A DNA stretch of 21,621 nucleotides from Pseudomonadota bacterium (lineage in GTDB: Bacteria > Pseudomonadota > Gammaproteobacteria > Burkholderiales > Burkholderiaceae_F). This document shows positions 6,975-14,317 of this stretch, in pieces. Location of the stretch: the NCBI GenBank assembly GCA_023443095.1, contig JAEZVV010000109.1:1-21621 (forward strand). Direction: 5' to 3'. The position numbers and the translations under genes are program-made. Below the pieces are notes generated by a model. It searched no databases. It was not told the DNA's origin and saw nothing but the letters and a program-made list of their open reading frames with translations. Each line of letters opens with the position of its first letter. Position 1 is the first letter of the stretch.

Positions 6975-7856
6975 TTGACGCAGGCCGGCGCTCGCTGGCT
7001 GGCGGCCGTTCCCTTCATTTTTGTCCTGATCTGGAGCACGGGATTCATCGTCGCCAAACTCGCGGCGCCGCATGCGCCGCCGCTCACCTTCCTGCTCTTG
7101 CGTTTCGCCGGCGTGATCGCGGTTCTGCTGCCAGTGGCTCTGGTAATGGCGGCGCCCTGGCCGCGCGGCGCGCGCGAATGGGGGCGGGTGGCGGTGGCCG
7201 GCGTGTTGCTGCAGGCGACCTATCTCGGTGGGGTGTGGGCGGCGATCGCCCTGGGCATGCCGGCCGGCGTGTCGGCCCTGATCGTCGGCGCCCAGCCGGT
7301 GCTGACTGCTGTGTTTGCCGCCGCCGTCGGCGAGCGGGTTGGGCCGCGCCATTGGGTCGGTCTGCTGCTGGGGTTTGGCGGCATTGCCCTGGTCTTGTCC
7401 GACCGGCTCACCCTTGCCGGCGCTGGCCCGCTGGCGCTGGCGGTCAACTTGCTGGCCTTGCTTGGCATCACGGCCGGCACTTTGTGGCAGAAGCGCCATG
7501 GCGCGGCGGTCGATCTGCGCACCGGGACCTTGATCCAGTTCGGCGCCTCGTTCCTGGCCCTGCTGCCGTTTGTGCTGGCCTTCGAGACCCCGCGAGTGGA
7601 GCCGGTGTGGGAGTTCTGGCTGGCGCTGGTATGGTCGGTGCTGGCCTTGTCGATCGTGGCGATTTTCCTGCTGCTTTTTATGATCCGCCGCGGTCGCGCG
7701 ACCCAGGTGGCGAGCTATATGTATTTGACCCCGCCCACCACGGCGCTGATGGCCTGGCTCGCTTTCGACGAGCGACTCGGCTTCGCAGCGTGGTTGGGCA
7801 TAGCGCTTTCGATGGCCGGGGTGGCGCTGGTTGTGAGCTTCAAGGAGCGTCGATGA
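6975..7856 (+). CDS. DMT-superfamily (EamA) transporter
   Basis: From TTG 6975 the product has 293 residues with about ten hydrophobic segments arranged as two EamA repeats. The first opens with FIFVLIWSTGFIVAKLAAPHAPPLTFLLLRF, and the second includes LSIVAIFLLLFMIRRGRATQVASYMYLTPPTTALMAWLAFDE, both characteristic of drug/metabolite exporters. The start is supported by GGGGGG at 6964-6969 and by family length; upstream TTG 6891 would add an atypical Arg-rich leader. EamA proteins export amino acids, nucleotides or small metabolites, and the substrate cannot be read from sequence. The nitroreductase gene begins 22 bases downstream and the dehydrogenase follows, so the three probably form one operon. 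Confidence 0.87.
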   Translation: MTQAGARWLAAVPFIFVLIWSTGFIVAKLAAPHAPPLTFLLLRFAGVIAVLLPVALVMAAPWPRGAREWGRVAVAGVLLQATYLGGVWAAIALGMPAGVSALIVGAQPVLTAVFAAAVGERVGPRHWVGLLLGFGGIALVLSDRLTLAGAGPLALAVNLLALLGITAGTLWQKRHGAAVDLRTGTLIQFGASFLALLPFVLAFETPRVEPVWEFWLALVWSVLALSIVAIFLLLFMIRRGRATQVASYMYLTPPTTALMAWLAFDERLGFAAWLGIALSMAGVALVVSFKERR

Positions 7857-7878
7857 GTTCGGCCGCCAGGTGCTTGGC

Positions 7879-8601
7879 ATGAGCGCCGGATCGCCCGCGC
7901 CCGGGCGCGCTCCCGCAGGCCCAACTGAGATCGTCGATGCGGCGATCACCTCGCGTCGTTCGATCCGCGCCTTCCTGCCGACCCCGGTGCCGCGGGCCAC
8001 GATCGAAGAAATCTTGGCAGTGGCGAGCCGCGCGCCGTCGGGCACCAACACCCAGCCGTGGCGGGTCACGGTGCTTACCGGCGCGGCCTTGGCGCGACTC
8101 TCGAGCGCGGTGCTGGCGGCCTACAACGACCCGGTCGAACGCGCGGCTCATGTCGAGGAGTACGCGTATTACCCGCGCCGTTGGGTCGAACCCTTTCTGG
8201 CGCGGCGGCGCAAGGTCGGCTGGGATCTCTACGGGCTGCTCGGGCTGGGCCGAGAGAACAAGGCCGGCATGCACGCCCAGCACGGCCGCAACTACCTCTT
8301 CTTCGATGCGCCGGTGGGCATGATCTTCACGATCGACCGCGTGCTCGAGCAGGGCAGCTGGCTCGATTACGGCATGTTCCTGGAGGCGCTCATGGTGGCG
8401 GCGCGCGCGCGCGGGCTCGATACCTGCGCCCAGGCTGCCTTTACCCAGTTCCATCGCGTGATCGAACGCGAACTGGACCTGCCACCGGAGCAGATGGTGG
8501 TGTGCGGCATGTCGCTGGGCTGGGCCGACATGAGCCGCATCGAAAACAGCCTGGTCACCGAACGCGAACCGGTGCCATCGTTCGCGCAGTTTTTGGAGTA
8601 A
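7879..8601 (+). CDS. Nitroreductase family FMN-dependent oxidoreductase
   Basis: The 240-residue product carries the hallmarks of the nitroreductase fold: RRSIRAF (residues 26-32) near the N-terminus and RAPSGTNTQPW (51-61), the FMN-phosphate-binding segment. The C-terminal half has WLDYGMFLEALMVAARARGLDTC, typical of the dimer/FMN interface, and VVCGMSLGW near the end. These enzymes use NAD(P)H and FMN to reduce nitroaromatics, quinones or enones; the physiological substrate is unknown. ATG 7879 with AGG at 7868-7870 is the likely start; GTG 7870 in frame would overlap that site. Its stop is 2 bases from the dehydrogenase start, indicating co-transcription. Confidence 0.9.
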   Translation: MSAGSPAPGRAPAGPTEIVDAAITSRRSIRAFLPTPVPRATIEEILAVASRAPSGTNTQPWRVTVLTGAALARLSSAVLAAYNDPVERAAHVEEYAYYPRRWVEPFLARRRKVGWDLYGLLGLGRENKAGMHAQHGRNYLFFDAPVGMIFTIDRVLEQGSWLDYGMFLEALMVAARARGLDTCAQAAFTQFHRVIERELDLPPEQMVVCGMSLGWADMSRIENSLVTEREPVPSFAQFLE

Positions 8602-8603
8602 AG

Positions 8604-9692
8604 ATGTTGCGTATTGCAGTGATCCCGGGCGACGGCATCGGCAAAGAGGTGATGCCGGAAGGCTTGCGTGTGCTCGATGCAGCCCAGCGCGCCTTCGGCA
8701 TCGAGATGGCGTTCGACCATTTCGACTTCGCCTCGTGCGACTGGTTCGAGCGCCACGGCGAAATGATGCCGGCCGACTGGAAAGACCGGATCGGTGGCCA
8801 CGACGCGATTTTCTTCGGCGCCGTCGGTTGCCCGGCGCGGGTGCCCGACCACGTTTCCTTGTGGGGATCGCTCCTGAAGTTCCGGCGCGAGTTCGACCAA
8901 TACATCAACTTGCGGCCGTGCCGCTCGATGCCGGGGATCCGCTCGCCGCTGGTAGACCGCCAGGGCCGCGAACGGGCGCCGGGCGAAATCGACTTCTGGG
9001 TCGTGCGTGAGAACACCGAAGGCGAATATTCGAGCATCGGCGGCCGCATGTTCGAGGGCACCGAGCGCGAACTCGTGATCCAGGAGACGGTGATGACCCG
9101 CGTCGGGGTCGACCGCGTCCTCAAGTTCGCGTTTGAACTGGCCAGTTCGCGTCCCAAGAAACACCTGAGCTCGGCCACCAAGAGCAATGGCATCGCGGTC
9201 ACGATGCCGTACTGGGACGAGCGCTGCGACGCGATGGCCGCGCACTACCCCGCGGTCAAGGCCGACAAGTTCCATATCGACATCCTGAGCGCGCACTTCG
9301 TGCAGCGGCCCGAGTTCTTCGACGTCGTCGTCGGCAGCAACCTGTTCGGCGACATCCTGTCCGACCTCGGCCCCGCCTGCACCGGCACGATCGCGATCGC
9401 GCCTTCCGCCAACCTCAACCCGGAGCGCAACTTCCCCTCGCTGTTCGAGCCGGTGCACGGTTCGGCGCCCGATATCGCGGGCCAGGGCTTGGCCAATCCG
9501 ATCGGCCAAATCTGGAGCGCGGCGATGATGCTCGACTGGCTCGGCCACCCGGCGGCAGGCGCCGCCGTGGTGCGGGCGATCGAGGAAGTCCTGGCGGCCG
9601 GCCCGGCCCATGCGCCGCTCACCCGAGACATGGGCGGCAGCGGCAGCACGGCCGACCTCGGCCGGGCCATTGCCGCGGCGGTGCGCGCCTGA
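8604..9692 (+). CDS. Tartrate/D-malate dehydrogenase (TtuC/DmlA family)
   Basis: The 362-residue product belongs to the isocitrate/isopropylmalate dehydrogenase family. It has the N-terminal VIPGDGIGKEV, the cofactor/substrate segment WVVRENTEGEYSSIGG (about 132-147), the catalytic Lys in ATKSNG (K193), acidic metal ligands D226, D250 and D254 (VVVGSNLFGDILSDLGPA), and the C-terminal FEPVHGSAPDIAGQGLANP. These, especially the NLFGDILSDLGPACTGTIAIAPSANLNPER region, fit the tartrate dehydrogenase/decarboxylase subfamily, which oxidises tartrate and/or decarboxylates D-malate with NAD. It could also prefer D-malate (DmlA) or related 2-hydroxy diacids. GGAG at 8595-8598 supports the start. The nearby C4-dicarboxylate carrier suggests that it handles an imported diacid; this is inference. 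Confidence 0.9.
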   Translation: MLRIAVIPGDGIGKEVMPEGLRVLDAAQRAFGIEMAFDHFDFASCDWFERHGEMMPADWKDRIGGHDAIFFGAVGCPARVPDHVSLWGSLLKFRREFDQYINLRPCRSMPGIRSPLVDRQGRERAPGEIDFWVVRENTEGEYSSIGGRMFEGTERELVIQETVMTRVGVDRVLKFAFELASSRPKKHLSSATKSNGIAVTMPYWDERCDAMAAHYPAVKADKFHIDILSAHFVQRPEFFDVVVGSNLFGDILSDLGPACTGTIAIAPSANLNPERNFPSLFEPVHGSAPDIAGQGLANPIGQIWSAAMMLDWLGHPAAGAAVVRAIEEVLAAGPAHAPLTRDMGGSGSTADLGRAIAAAVRA

Positions 9693-9792
9693 GGCACAGC
9701 CGAGCGCCGTCGTGCAGCCGGCGCAACAGCTACCCGTCCCGGGCCCGGGCGTGCCCGGCGACGCGGTAGCGGGCTCCTAGCATCGGGCCTGG

Positions 9793-9810
9793 GCGCGCCC
9801 TCCGGCGCGC
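9793..9810 (+). promoter_or_regulatory. Hairpin abutting the dcuC ribosome-binding site
   Basis: GCGCGCC (9793-9799) pairs with GGCGCGC (9804-9810) around a CTCC loop, and the GGGAGAG ribosome-binding site starts at the next base, 9811. Because the hairpin ends exactly where the ribosome site begins, it could influence translation of the transporter gene or simply close the upstream mRNA. The 128-base gap also holds a CCCGGGCCCGGG palindrome; no clear promoter hexamers are seen. Confidence 0.3.
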
Positions 9811-9820
9811 GGGAGAGCCC

Positions 9821-11134
9821 ATGTCCCCCCTGATCGCCGACCTCCTGGCGCTGGTCGTTGTCGTCGCAACCTTCGCTTTCATCATCCGCGGCGCCGAAGT
9901 GCGCCTCGCCCTGCTGGCGGGCGGCGCGGTCCTGGCGCTGCTGTCGCTCGATCCGGCCGCCTGGTTCGACGCCTTTTCGCGGTCCATGACCCAGGCCGGT
10001 CTGATCACGGTGATCCTGCCGGCCATCGGTTTCACCGCCGTGATCAAGCTGGCGGGCTGCGACCAGGAACTGGTGCGGCTGGTGGTGCGGCCCCTGCTCA
10101 AGCTGCGCGGCTACATCATTCCGGTGGCGATGCTGGCCACCGTGGTCCTCTCGACCGCGATCACCAGTGCCGCCGGGGTGACGGCTGCCGTCGGGGTGGT
10201 GCTGATCCCGGCCATGATCGCGCTCGGGGTGCACCCGGCGATGGCGGCGGCGGCGGTGTTCGCCGGCACCTGGGGCGGAGCCTTCTCGCCCGGTTCGGCG
10301 CACGGCGCCCTGATCTCCAAGATCTCGGGAGTGCCGGTGATCGAGGTGATCGTCACCCACCTGCCAGCCTCCGTGCCTGCGGCGCTGACCGTCGCCCTGG
10401 TCCTGTATGTGCAGGCCAAGCTGAGGCGCGAGGATGCCGGCTGGACGCCGGAGCGGGCCGGCGCCGCGCCCGAGATCGCCCCCACCCTGGTTGCCGACAA
10501 GCATGAGCCGGTCCATCTGCTCAAGGCGGCAATGCCCGTCCTGCCGCTCGCGCTTTTGCTGCTGACCGTGCCGCAGTTCGGCCTGACCACGGCTTGGCTG
10601 CCCAAGGGGCTGTCGGTGCTGCAGGCGATAGTGATCGGCACCGTGCTCACCGCGATCGTGGGTCTGCTGTCGCCCGCGGCCGTGACCAAGAAGTTCTTCG
10701 AAGGCATGGGCGAGTCCTACGGCAGCGTGATGGGCATCATCATTGCCGCGGGGGTGTTTGTCGGTGGCTTGTCGGCGATCGGCGCGATCGACAGCCTGAT
10801 CGGCATGCTCAAGGAAACCCAGGCGGCGGCGCCGATCGCCGCCATGTTCGGGACTTTCCTGGTCGCGGTGCTCTCGGGCTCGGGCGACGCCGCAGCCTTG
10901 GCCTTCAACGAGGCCGTCTTGCCGCACGCGGCCCAGCTTGGCATCAGCCAAGTCGACCTCGGTTCGATCGCCTGGCTGGGCGGGGGGTTAGGGAGATCCA
11001 TGTCGCCGGTGGCGGCCGCGTGCGCCATCGCTGCGGGCTATGCTGGTGTCAGCGTCTTCGACGTTGCCCGCCGCAATGCGCTGCCGGTCCTGAGCGCGGC
11101 GGTGGTCGCCGTCGTCATACTCGGTTTTCTGTGA
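9821..11134 (+). CDS. dcuC: DcuC-family C4-dicarboxylate transporter
   Basis: The 437-residue integral membrane protein has about twelve hydrophobic segments. Conserved stretches include VILPAIGFTAVIKLAGCDQELV, SAAGVTAAVGVVLIPAMIALGVHPA, FAGTWGGAFSPGSAHGALISKISG and a C-terminal VAVLSGSGDAAALAFNEAVLPHA, with paired Gly/Ser-rich hairpins typical of the DcuC/ion-transporter superfamily. DcuC proteins exchange or export succinate, fumarate, malate or aspartate. The start is supported by GGGAGAG at 9811-9817. PepE begins 14 bases after its stop, so the two are probably co-transcribed; a carrier for aspartate or malate next to an aspartyl dipeptidase is a sensible pairing. It may share a transcript with the dehydrogenase upstream. 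Confidence 0.87.
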   Translation: MSPLIADLLALVVVVATFAFIIRGAEVRLALLAGGAVLALLSLDPAAWFDAFSRSMTQAGLITVILPAIGFTAVIKLAGCDQELVRLVVRPLLKLRGYIIPVAMLATVVLSTAITSAAGVTAAVGVVLIPAMIALGVHPAMAAAAVFAGTWGGAFSPGSAHGALISKISGVPVIEVIVTHLPASVPAALTVALVLYVQAKLRREDAGWTPERAGAAPEIAPTLVADKHEPVHLLKAAMPVLPLALLLLTVPQFGLTTAWLPKGLSVLQAIVIGTVLTAIVGLLSPAAVTKKFFEGMGESYGSVMGIIIAAGVFVGGLSAIGAIDSLIGMLKETQAAAPIAAMFGTFLVAVLSGSGDAAALAFNEAVLPHAAQLGISQVDLGSIAWLGGGLGRSMSPVAAACAIAAGYAGVSVFDVARRNALPVLSAAVVAVVILGFL

Positions 11135-11148
11135 TTTCCGGAGCTCCC

Positions 11149-11868
11149 ATGCGTCTATTGCTGTTGTCCAACTCCAAGCGGGAAGGTTCTGCCTATCTCG
11201 AGTGGGCGGTGCCCCACCTGTCCGACTTCTTCAAGCCCGCCGGCGTCGACAAGATCCTGTTCGTGCCCTATGCCGGGGCCACTTTCGGCCCTGACGAATA
11301 CGTCGAGAAGGTGCGGCCGGTGTTCGCCCAGCTCGGCATCGAGGTCGAAGGCGTTCATGCCGCGGCCGATCCGGTAGCGGCGGTGATGGCCGCGCAGGCG
11401 GTGGTCGTGGGTGGCGGCAGCACCTGGAAGCTGCTGCGCGACGTACGCCAGACCCGCATCCTGCGCGCGATCCGCCAGCGCGCCCTCGAGGGCATGCCTT
11501 ACGCCGGCTGGAGCGCGGGTGCCAACCTCGCCTGCCCCAGCATCATGACCACCAACGACATGCCGATCTGCGATCCGGGCGGCTTCGATGCGCTGGGCCT
11601 GATCCCGTTCCAGATCAATCCGCATTACCTGCACGGCAACCCGCCGGGCTTCAAGGGCGAGACCCGCGAAGAGCGCATCAACGAGTTCGGCGCACTTAAC
11701 CCGAGCGTGGTGGTCGCCGGTCTGCGCGAATGCACCGGCTTCCGCCTCGAGGGCAAGGCGCTGTCGCTGCTGGGTGACGGCGGCCCCTGCCGGATATTCC
11801 GCTACGGCCAGGCGCCGATCGAGCTCGAAGTCGGCGACGACGTCCAGTTCCTGATGGACGAGGTCTGA
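11149..11868 (+). CDS. pepE: Dipeptidase E (alpha-aspartyl dipeptidase, family S51)
   Basis: The 239-residue cytosolic enzyme has the nucleophile elbow GWSAGAN with Ser122, followed by PFQINPHY (His159) and GLREC (Glu194). The spacing is the same as in the characterised Salmonella enzyme (Ser-His-Glu, each displaced by two residues). VVVGGGSTWKLL precedes the catalytic part. PepE hydrolyses dipeptides with N-terminal aspartate, releasing aspartate. GGAG at 11140-11143, 5 bases before the ATG, fixes the start. The gene follows the DcuC-type transporter closely, linking peptide-derived aspartate with C4-dicarboxylate transport. The family length is typical and all key residues are present, so it should be active. 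Confidence 0.93.
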   Translation: MRLLLLSNSKREGSAYLEWAVPHLSDFFKPAGVDKILFVPYAGATFGPDEYVEKVRPVFAQLGIEVEGVHAAADPVAAVMAAQAVVVGGGSTWKLLRDVRQTRILRAIRQRALEGMPYAGWSAGANLACPSIMTTNDMPICDPGGFDALGLIPFQINPHYLHGNPPGFKGETREERINEFGALNPSVVVAGLRECTGFRLEGKALSLLGDGGPCRIFRYGQAPIELEVGDDVQFLMDEV

Positions 11869-11890
11869 GTTCTGCCGCGGCGGGGTGCAA

Positions 11891-11952
11891 GGCCTCGCCG
11901 CCTGAGGCCCGGCCGGTCCGGGCCTGCCACCGCTCGAGCCTGGCACGGCTCG
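11891..11952 (+). repeat. Tandem hairpins downstream of pepE
   Basis: AGGCCCGG (11905-11912) pairs with CCGGGCCT (11918-11925), and CGAGCC (11935-11940) pairs with GGCTCG (11947-11952). A competing stem, GGCCTC (11891-11896) with GAGGCC (11904-11909), would exclude the first one. No T-tract follows, so these are not classical terminators, although they may end or protect the pepE transcript. Confidence 0.35.
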
Positions 11953-12061
11953 ACTGCCCCGTCTGCTTGCCGTCGGGACGTATTCCCGGTTCTTCCTCAA
12001 CCGATCTGCGACGAGAGGGTCGTCTCGTATTCGAGCGATTCCTCCAAATCGAAGATTAGGG

Positions 12062-12079
12062 TTGACATCTAGATAGAAT
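12062..12079 (+). promoter_or_regulatory. Promoter-like elements before the Bug receptor gene
   Basis: A perfect TTGACA (12062-12067) and a TAGAAT (12074-12079) lie about 60-75 bases upstream of the receptor start, in a locally AT-richer patch. They are only 6 bases apart, so they cannot be one sigma-70 promoter; either one could belong to a promoter whose other half is degenerate. Confidence 0.25.
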
Positions 12080-12137
12080 CCCTGGTGAGTGGGGCCGTTC
12101 GAGCCCTGCCCTATCGGACTATCCAAGGAAGACCTTC

Positions 12138-13112
12138 ATGAAGTATGCAATTCGAGTGTTGGCGAGTTGTGCGGCATTGGCCATGGCCGGTGCCGCCTCG
12201 GCACAGGCCTTTCCGACCAAGCCGGTGACGATGGTGGTGCCGTTCACCGCGGGTGGTCCGACCGACGCCGTCGGCCGTGCTCTGGCGCAAGCCATGAGCA
12301 AAACCCTCGGCCAGTCGGTTGTGATCGAAAACGTCGGTGGAGCGGGCGGCACCGTCGGGGGAGCCAAGGTCAAGAACGCGGCACCGGACGGGCATACCGT
12401 GCTGCTGCACCACATCGGCATGTCGACTGCGCCGGCCCTGTATCGCAAGCTGTCGTACAACCCGCAGACCGATTTCGAGATGATCGGCCTGGTGGTCGAT
12501 ACCCCTATGACCTTGATCGCCCGAGCGGACTTCCCGGCCAAGGACATGCCGGAGTTCCTCTCGTACGCGAAGGCCAACAAGGCGAAGATGAACCTCGCCA
12601 ACGCTGGCATCGGTTCGGCATCGCACTTGTGCGGCATGTTGTTCATGAGCGCGATCGAGACTGACTTCACGCCGGTGCCGTTCAAGGGCACGGCCGATGC
12701 GATGAACGCTCTGCTTGGCAAGCAGGTTGACTTCATGTGCGACCAGACCACCAACACCACCGGCCAGATCAATGCCGGTTCGGTCAAGGCCTATGCCGTG
12801 ACGAGCAAGCAGCGGGTGGCGACCCTGCCCAAGCTGCCGACCCTGCAGGAAGCGGGCCTCAAGGGCTTCGAGGTCGGTGTCTGGCACGGGGTGTACGCGC
12901 CCAAGGGCACGCCCAAACCCGTGATCGACAAACTGGTGGCTTCGCTGCAGGCCGCGACCAAGGACGCTGATTTCCGCCGCCGCATGGGCGATCTCGGTGC
13001 CACGGTTTACCCGGTCGATCAAGTCAACCCGGCGGTCCTGGGGGCGCATCTCAAGGCCGAAGTCGAAAAATGGGGGCCTGTTATCAAGAAAGCGTCGATC
13101 TACGCAGATTGA
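12138..13112 (+). CDS. Bug/TctC-family periplasmic substrate-binding protein
   Basis: The 324-residue protein has a signal peptide (KYAIRVLASCAALAMAGAASA, cleavage before QAFPTKPV). The mature start, PTKPVTMVVPFTAGGPTDAVGR, is the signature of the Bug (Bordetella uptake gene)/TctC family, followed by VVIENVGGAGGTVG and LAKLPTLQEAG-like motifs (here LPKLPTLQEAGLKGFEVG). Bug receptors bind carboxylates, amino acids or small aromatics, usually for a TctAB tripartite carrier. No tctA or tctB gene is in the window, so it is an orphan receptor, as is common in Burkholderiales. AAGGAAG upstream supports the start. The ligand is unknown; proximity to dicarboxylate genes and an IclR regulator makes an organic acid plausible but unproven. 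Confidence 0.92.
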   Translation: MKYAIRVLASCAALAMAGAASAQAFPTKPVTMVVPFTAGGPTDAVGRALAQAMSKTLGQSVVIENVGGAGGTVGGAKVKNAAPDGHTVLLHHIGMSTAPALYRKLSYNPQTDFEMIGLVVDTPMTLIARADFPAKDMPEFLSYAKANKAKMNLANAGIGSASHLCGMLFMSAIETDFTPVPFKGTADAMNALLGKQVDFMCDQTTNTTGQINAGSVKAYAVTSKQRVATLPKLPTLQEAGLKGFEVGVWHGVYAPKGTPKPVIDKLVASLQAATKDADFRRRMGDLGATVYPVDQVNPAVLGAHLKAEVEKWGPVIKKASIYAD

Positions 13113-13124
13113 CTATTGCCCCCA

Positions 13125-13160
13125 CAGGCGCAATGGCGGCATGATTCCGCCTTGCGCCTG
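13125..13160. repeat. Long stem-loop between the Bug gene and pbpG
   Basis: CAGGCGCAA (13125-13133) pairs perfectly with TTGCGCCTG (13152-13160). After one bulged T (13134), GGCGG (13135-13139) pairs with CCGCC (13147-13151), leaving a 7-base loop. The 14-pair stem lies 12 bases after the receptor stop but has no T-tract on either strand. It may stabilise or end the upstream mRNA. Confidence 0.5.
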
Positions 13161-13225
13161 ACTTGGGCGCCAGCGTGGGCCCGGAAATGTCCGGCGCCGG
13201 CTGCAAGAATGCATCGGAGGGCAGA

Positions 13226-14257
13226 GTGCGACGTGCTCTGACTGTTTTATTCGGCTTGATGCTGGCGACCACCGGGGTCACCGTTCAAGCCAGCCCGGCC
13301 AAGACGGCAAAACCCGCGGCCGAGGCGTCCAAGGCCAAGAAGCCCGCTGTCAAGAGCGCAAAGAGCACTAAGAGTGCTAAGAGCCGTTCGACGAAGAAGG
13401 TGGTCCGTGTGTTGCCGGCGCGCCCGAGTGAAGGCATGCAGGCCGGGCTGCACAAGACCCAGGACGAACTCGACCTCAAGTCTTCAGTGGCCCTCGTCGT
13501 CGATCAGGACACCAACGAGGTCTTGTTCCAGAAGAATTCCGACGCGGTCCTGCCGATTGCTTCGATCACCAAGCTGATGACCGCTCTCGTCACCGTCGAG
13601 GCCAAGCTGCCGATGGACGAGGAACTGCAGGTCAGCGTTGCCGAACGCGTACCGGAATCAGCCCGCTCCAAGCTTCAACCCGGAGTCAAAGTTACCCGCG
13701 CCCAGGCCATGCACATGGCGCTGATGTCGTCCGACAACCGGGCAGCGCATCTGCTGGGCCGCACCTACCCGGGCGGTCTCGACGCTTTTGTCGAGGCGAT
13801 GAACGCCAAGGCCAAACTCCTGGGCATGGGGGACTCCAGCTTTGCCGAGCCTACCGGTTTGTCGATCAACAACCGCTCGTCGGCCGGCGACCTCGTTCGC
13901 CTGGCAACGGCGGCCTATCAGCACCCGCTGATCCGCGAATATTCGACCACCTCGCAGGCCGACATGCAGGTGGGCAAACGCATGGTCAAGTTCGGCAGCA
14001 CCAACCGGCTCACCTCGGATCCGCGCTGGGACATCGGCTTGCAGAAGACCGGCTACACCTCGGCCGCCGGCCGCTGTCTGGTTATGCAGACCGTGATCGA
14101 GGGCCAGCGCGTGATGATGGTGTTGCTGGATTCGGTCGGGAAGTTCTCCCGTCTGGGCGACGCCCAGCGCATCCGCGCCTGGCTCGAGGCGCAGAAGCAC
14201 CACAGCTCGGGTGGCAAGGCGGTCCTGCTCGAGAACGGAGCGGCGGGCGCGCTTTAA
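13226..14257 (+). CDS. pbpG: D-alanyl-D-alanine endopeptidase (PBP7 family, S11)
   Basis: Starting at GTG 13226 (GGAGG at 13216-13220, 5-base spacer), the product has 343 residues. It opens with a signal peptide (MRRALTVLFGLMLATTGVTVQA) followed by a Lys/Ala/Ser-rich linker, residues about 24-60. All penicillin-binding motifs are present: S113-ITK (SxxK, acyl-acceptor Ser), S169-DN and K274-TG. The surroundings (ASITKLMTALV, SSDNRAAHLLGRTYPGG, LQKTGYTSAAGRCLVMQ) match the PbpG/PBP7 endopeptidase subfamily, which cuts D-Ala-meso-diaminopimelate cross-links in peptidoglycan in the periplasm. The frame is open back to 13163, but that extension would put 21 residues before the signal peptide and is rejected. 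A strong terminator follows. Confidence 0.92.
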   Translation: MRRALTVLFGLMLATTGVTVQASPAKTAKPAAEASKAKKPAVKSAKSTKSAKSRSTKKVVRVLPARPSEGMQAGLHKTQDELDLKSSVALVVDQDTNEVLFQKNSDAVLPIASITKLMTALVTVEAKLPMDEELQVSVAERVPESARSKLQPGVKVTRAQAMHMALMSSDNRAAHLLGRTYPGGLDAFVEAMNAKAKLLGMGDSSFAEPTGLSINNRSSAGDLVRLATAAYQHPLIREYSTTSQADMQVGKRMVKFGSTNRLTSDPRWDIGLQKTGYTSAAGRCLVMQTVIEGQRVMMVLLDSVGKFSRLGDAQRIRAWLEAQKHHSSGGKAVLLENGAAGAL

Positions 14258-14275
14258 GTTGGCCGGCGATAAGGG

Positions 14276-14305
14276 AAAAGGCGATGCTCGGCATCGCCTT
14301 TTTTT
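14276..14305 (+). terminator. Strong rho-independent terminator, probably bidirectional
   Basis: AAAAGGCGATGC (14276-14287) and GCATCGCCTTTT (14291-14302) form a perfect 12-pair stem with a 3-base loop, followed by T through 14305. It lies 18 bases after the pbpG stop. On the minus strand the same stem is followed by TTTT, and the convergent iclR gene ends at 14318, so it can serve both genes. Confidence 0.9.
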
Positions 14306-14317
14306 GTTGCGCAGTGG

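Noticed and set aside
6793..6978. Possible 61-residue gene upstream of the transporter
   Set aside because: It has no ribosome-binding site, its Ser/Arg/Gly-rich translation lacks any motif, and it overlaps the transporter start.
6849..8069. 406-codon open frame on the minus strand
   Set aside because: It is antisense to the EamA transporter and the nitroreductase start; the Gln/Arg/His-rich translation matches no family.
9245..10951. 568-codon open frame on the minus strand
   Set aside because: It is antisense to the dehydrogenase and dcuC genes; the His/Asp/Gly/Arg-rich composition is typical of the reverse frame of GC-rich membrane-protein genes.
12062..12090. TTGACA as -35 of a standard promoter for the Bug gene
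   Set aside because: At 16-18 bases downstream there is only GTGAGT-like sequence, without a -10 match; listed only as promoter-like elements.
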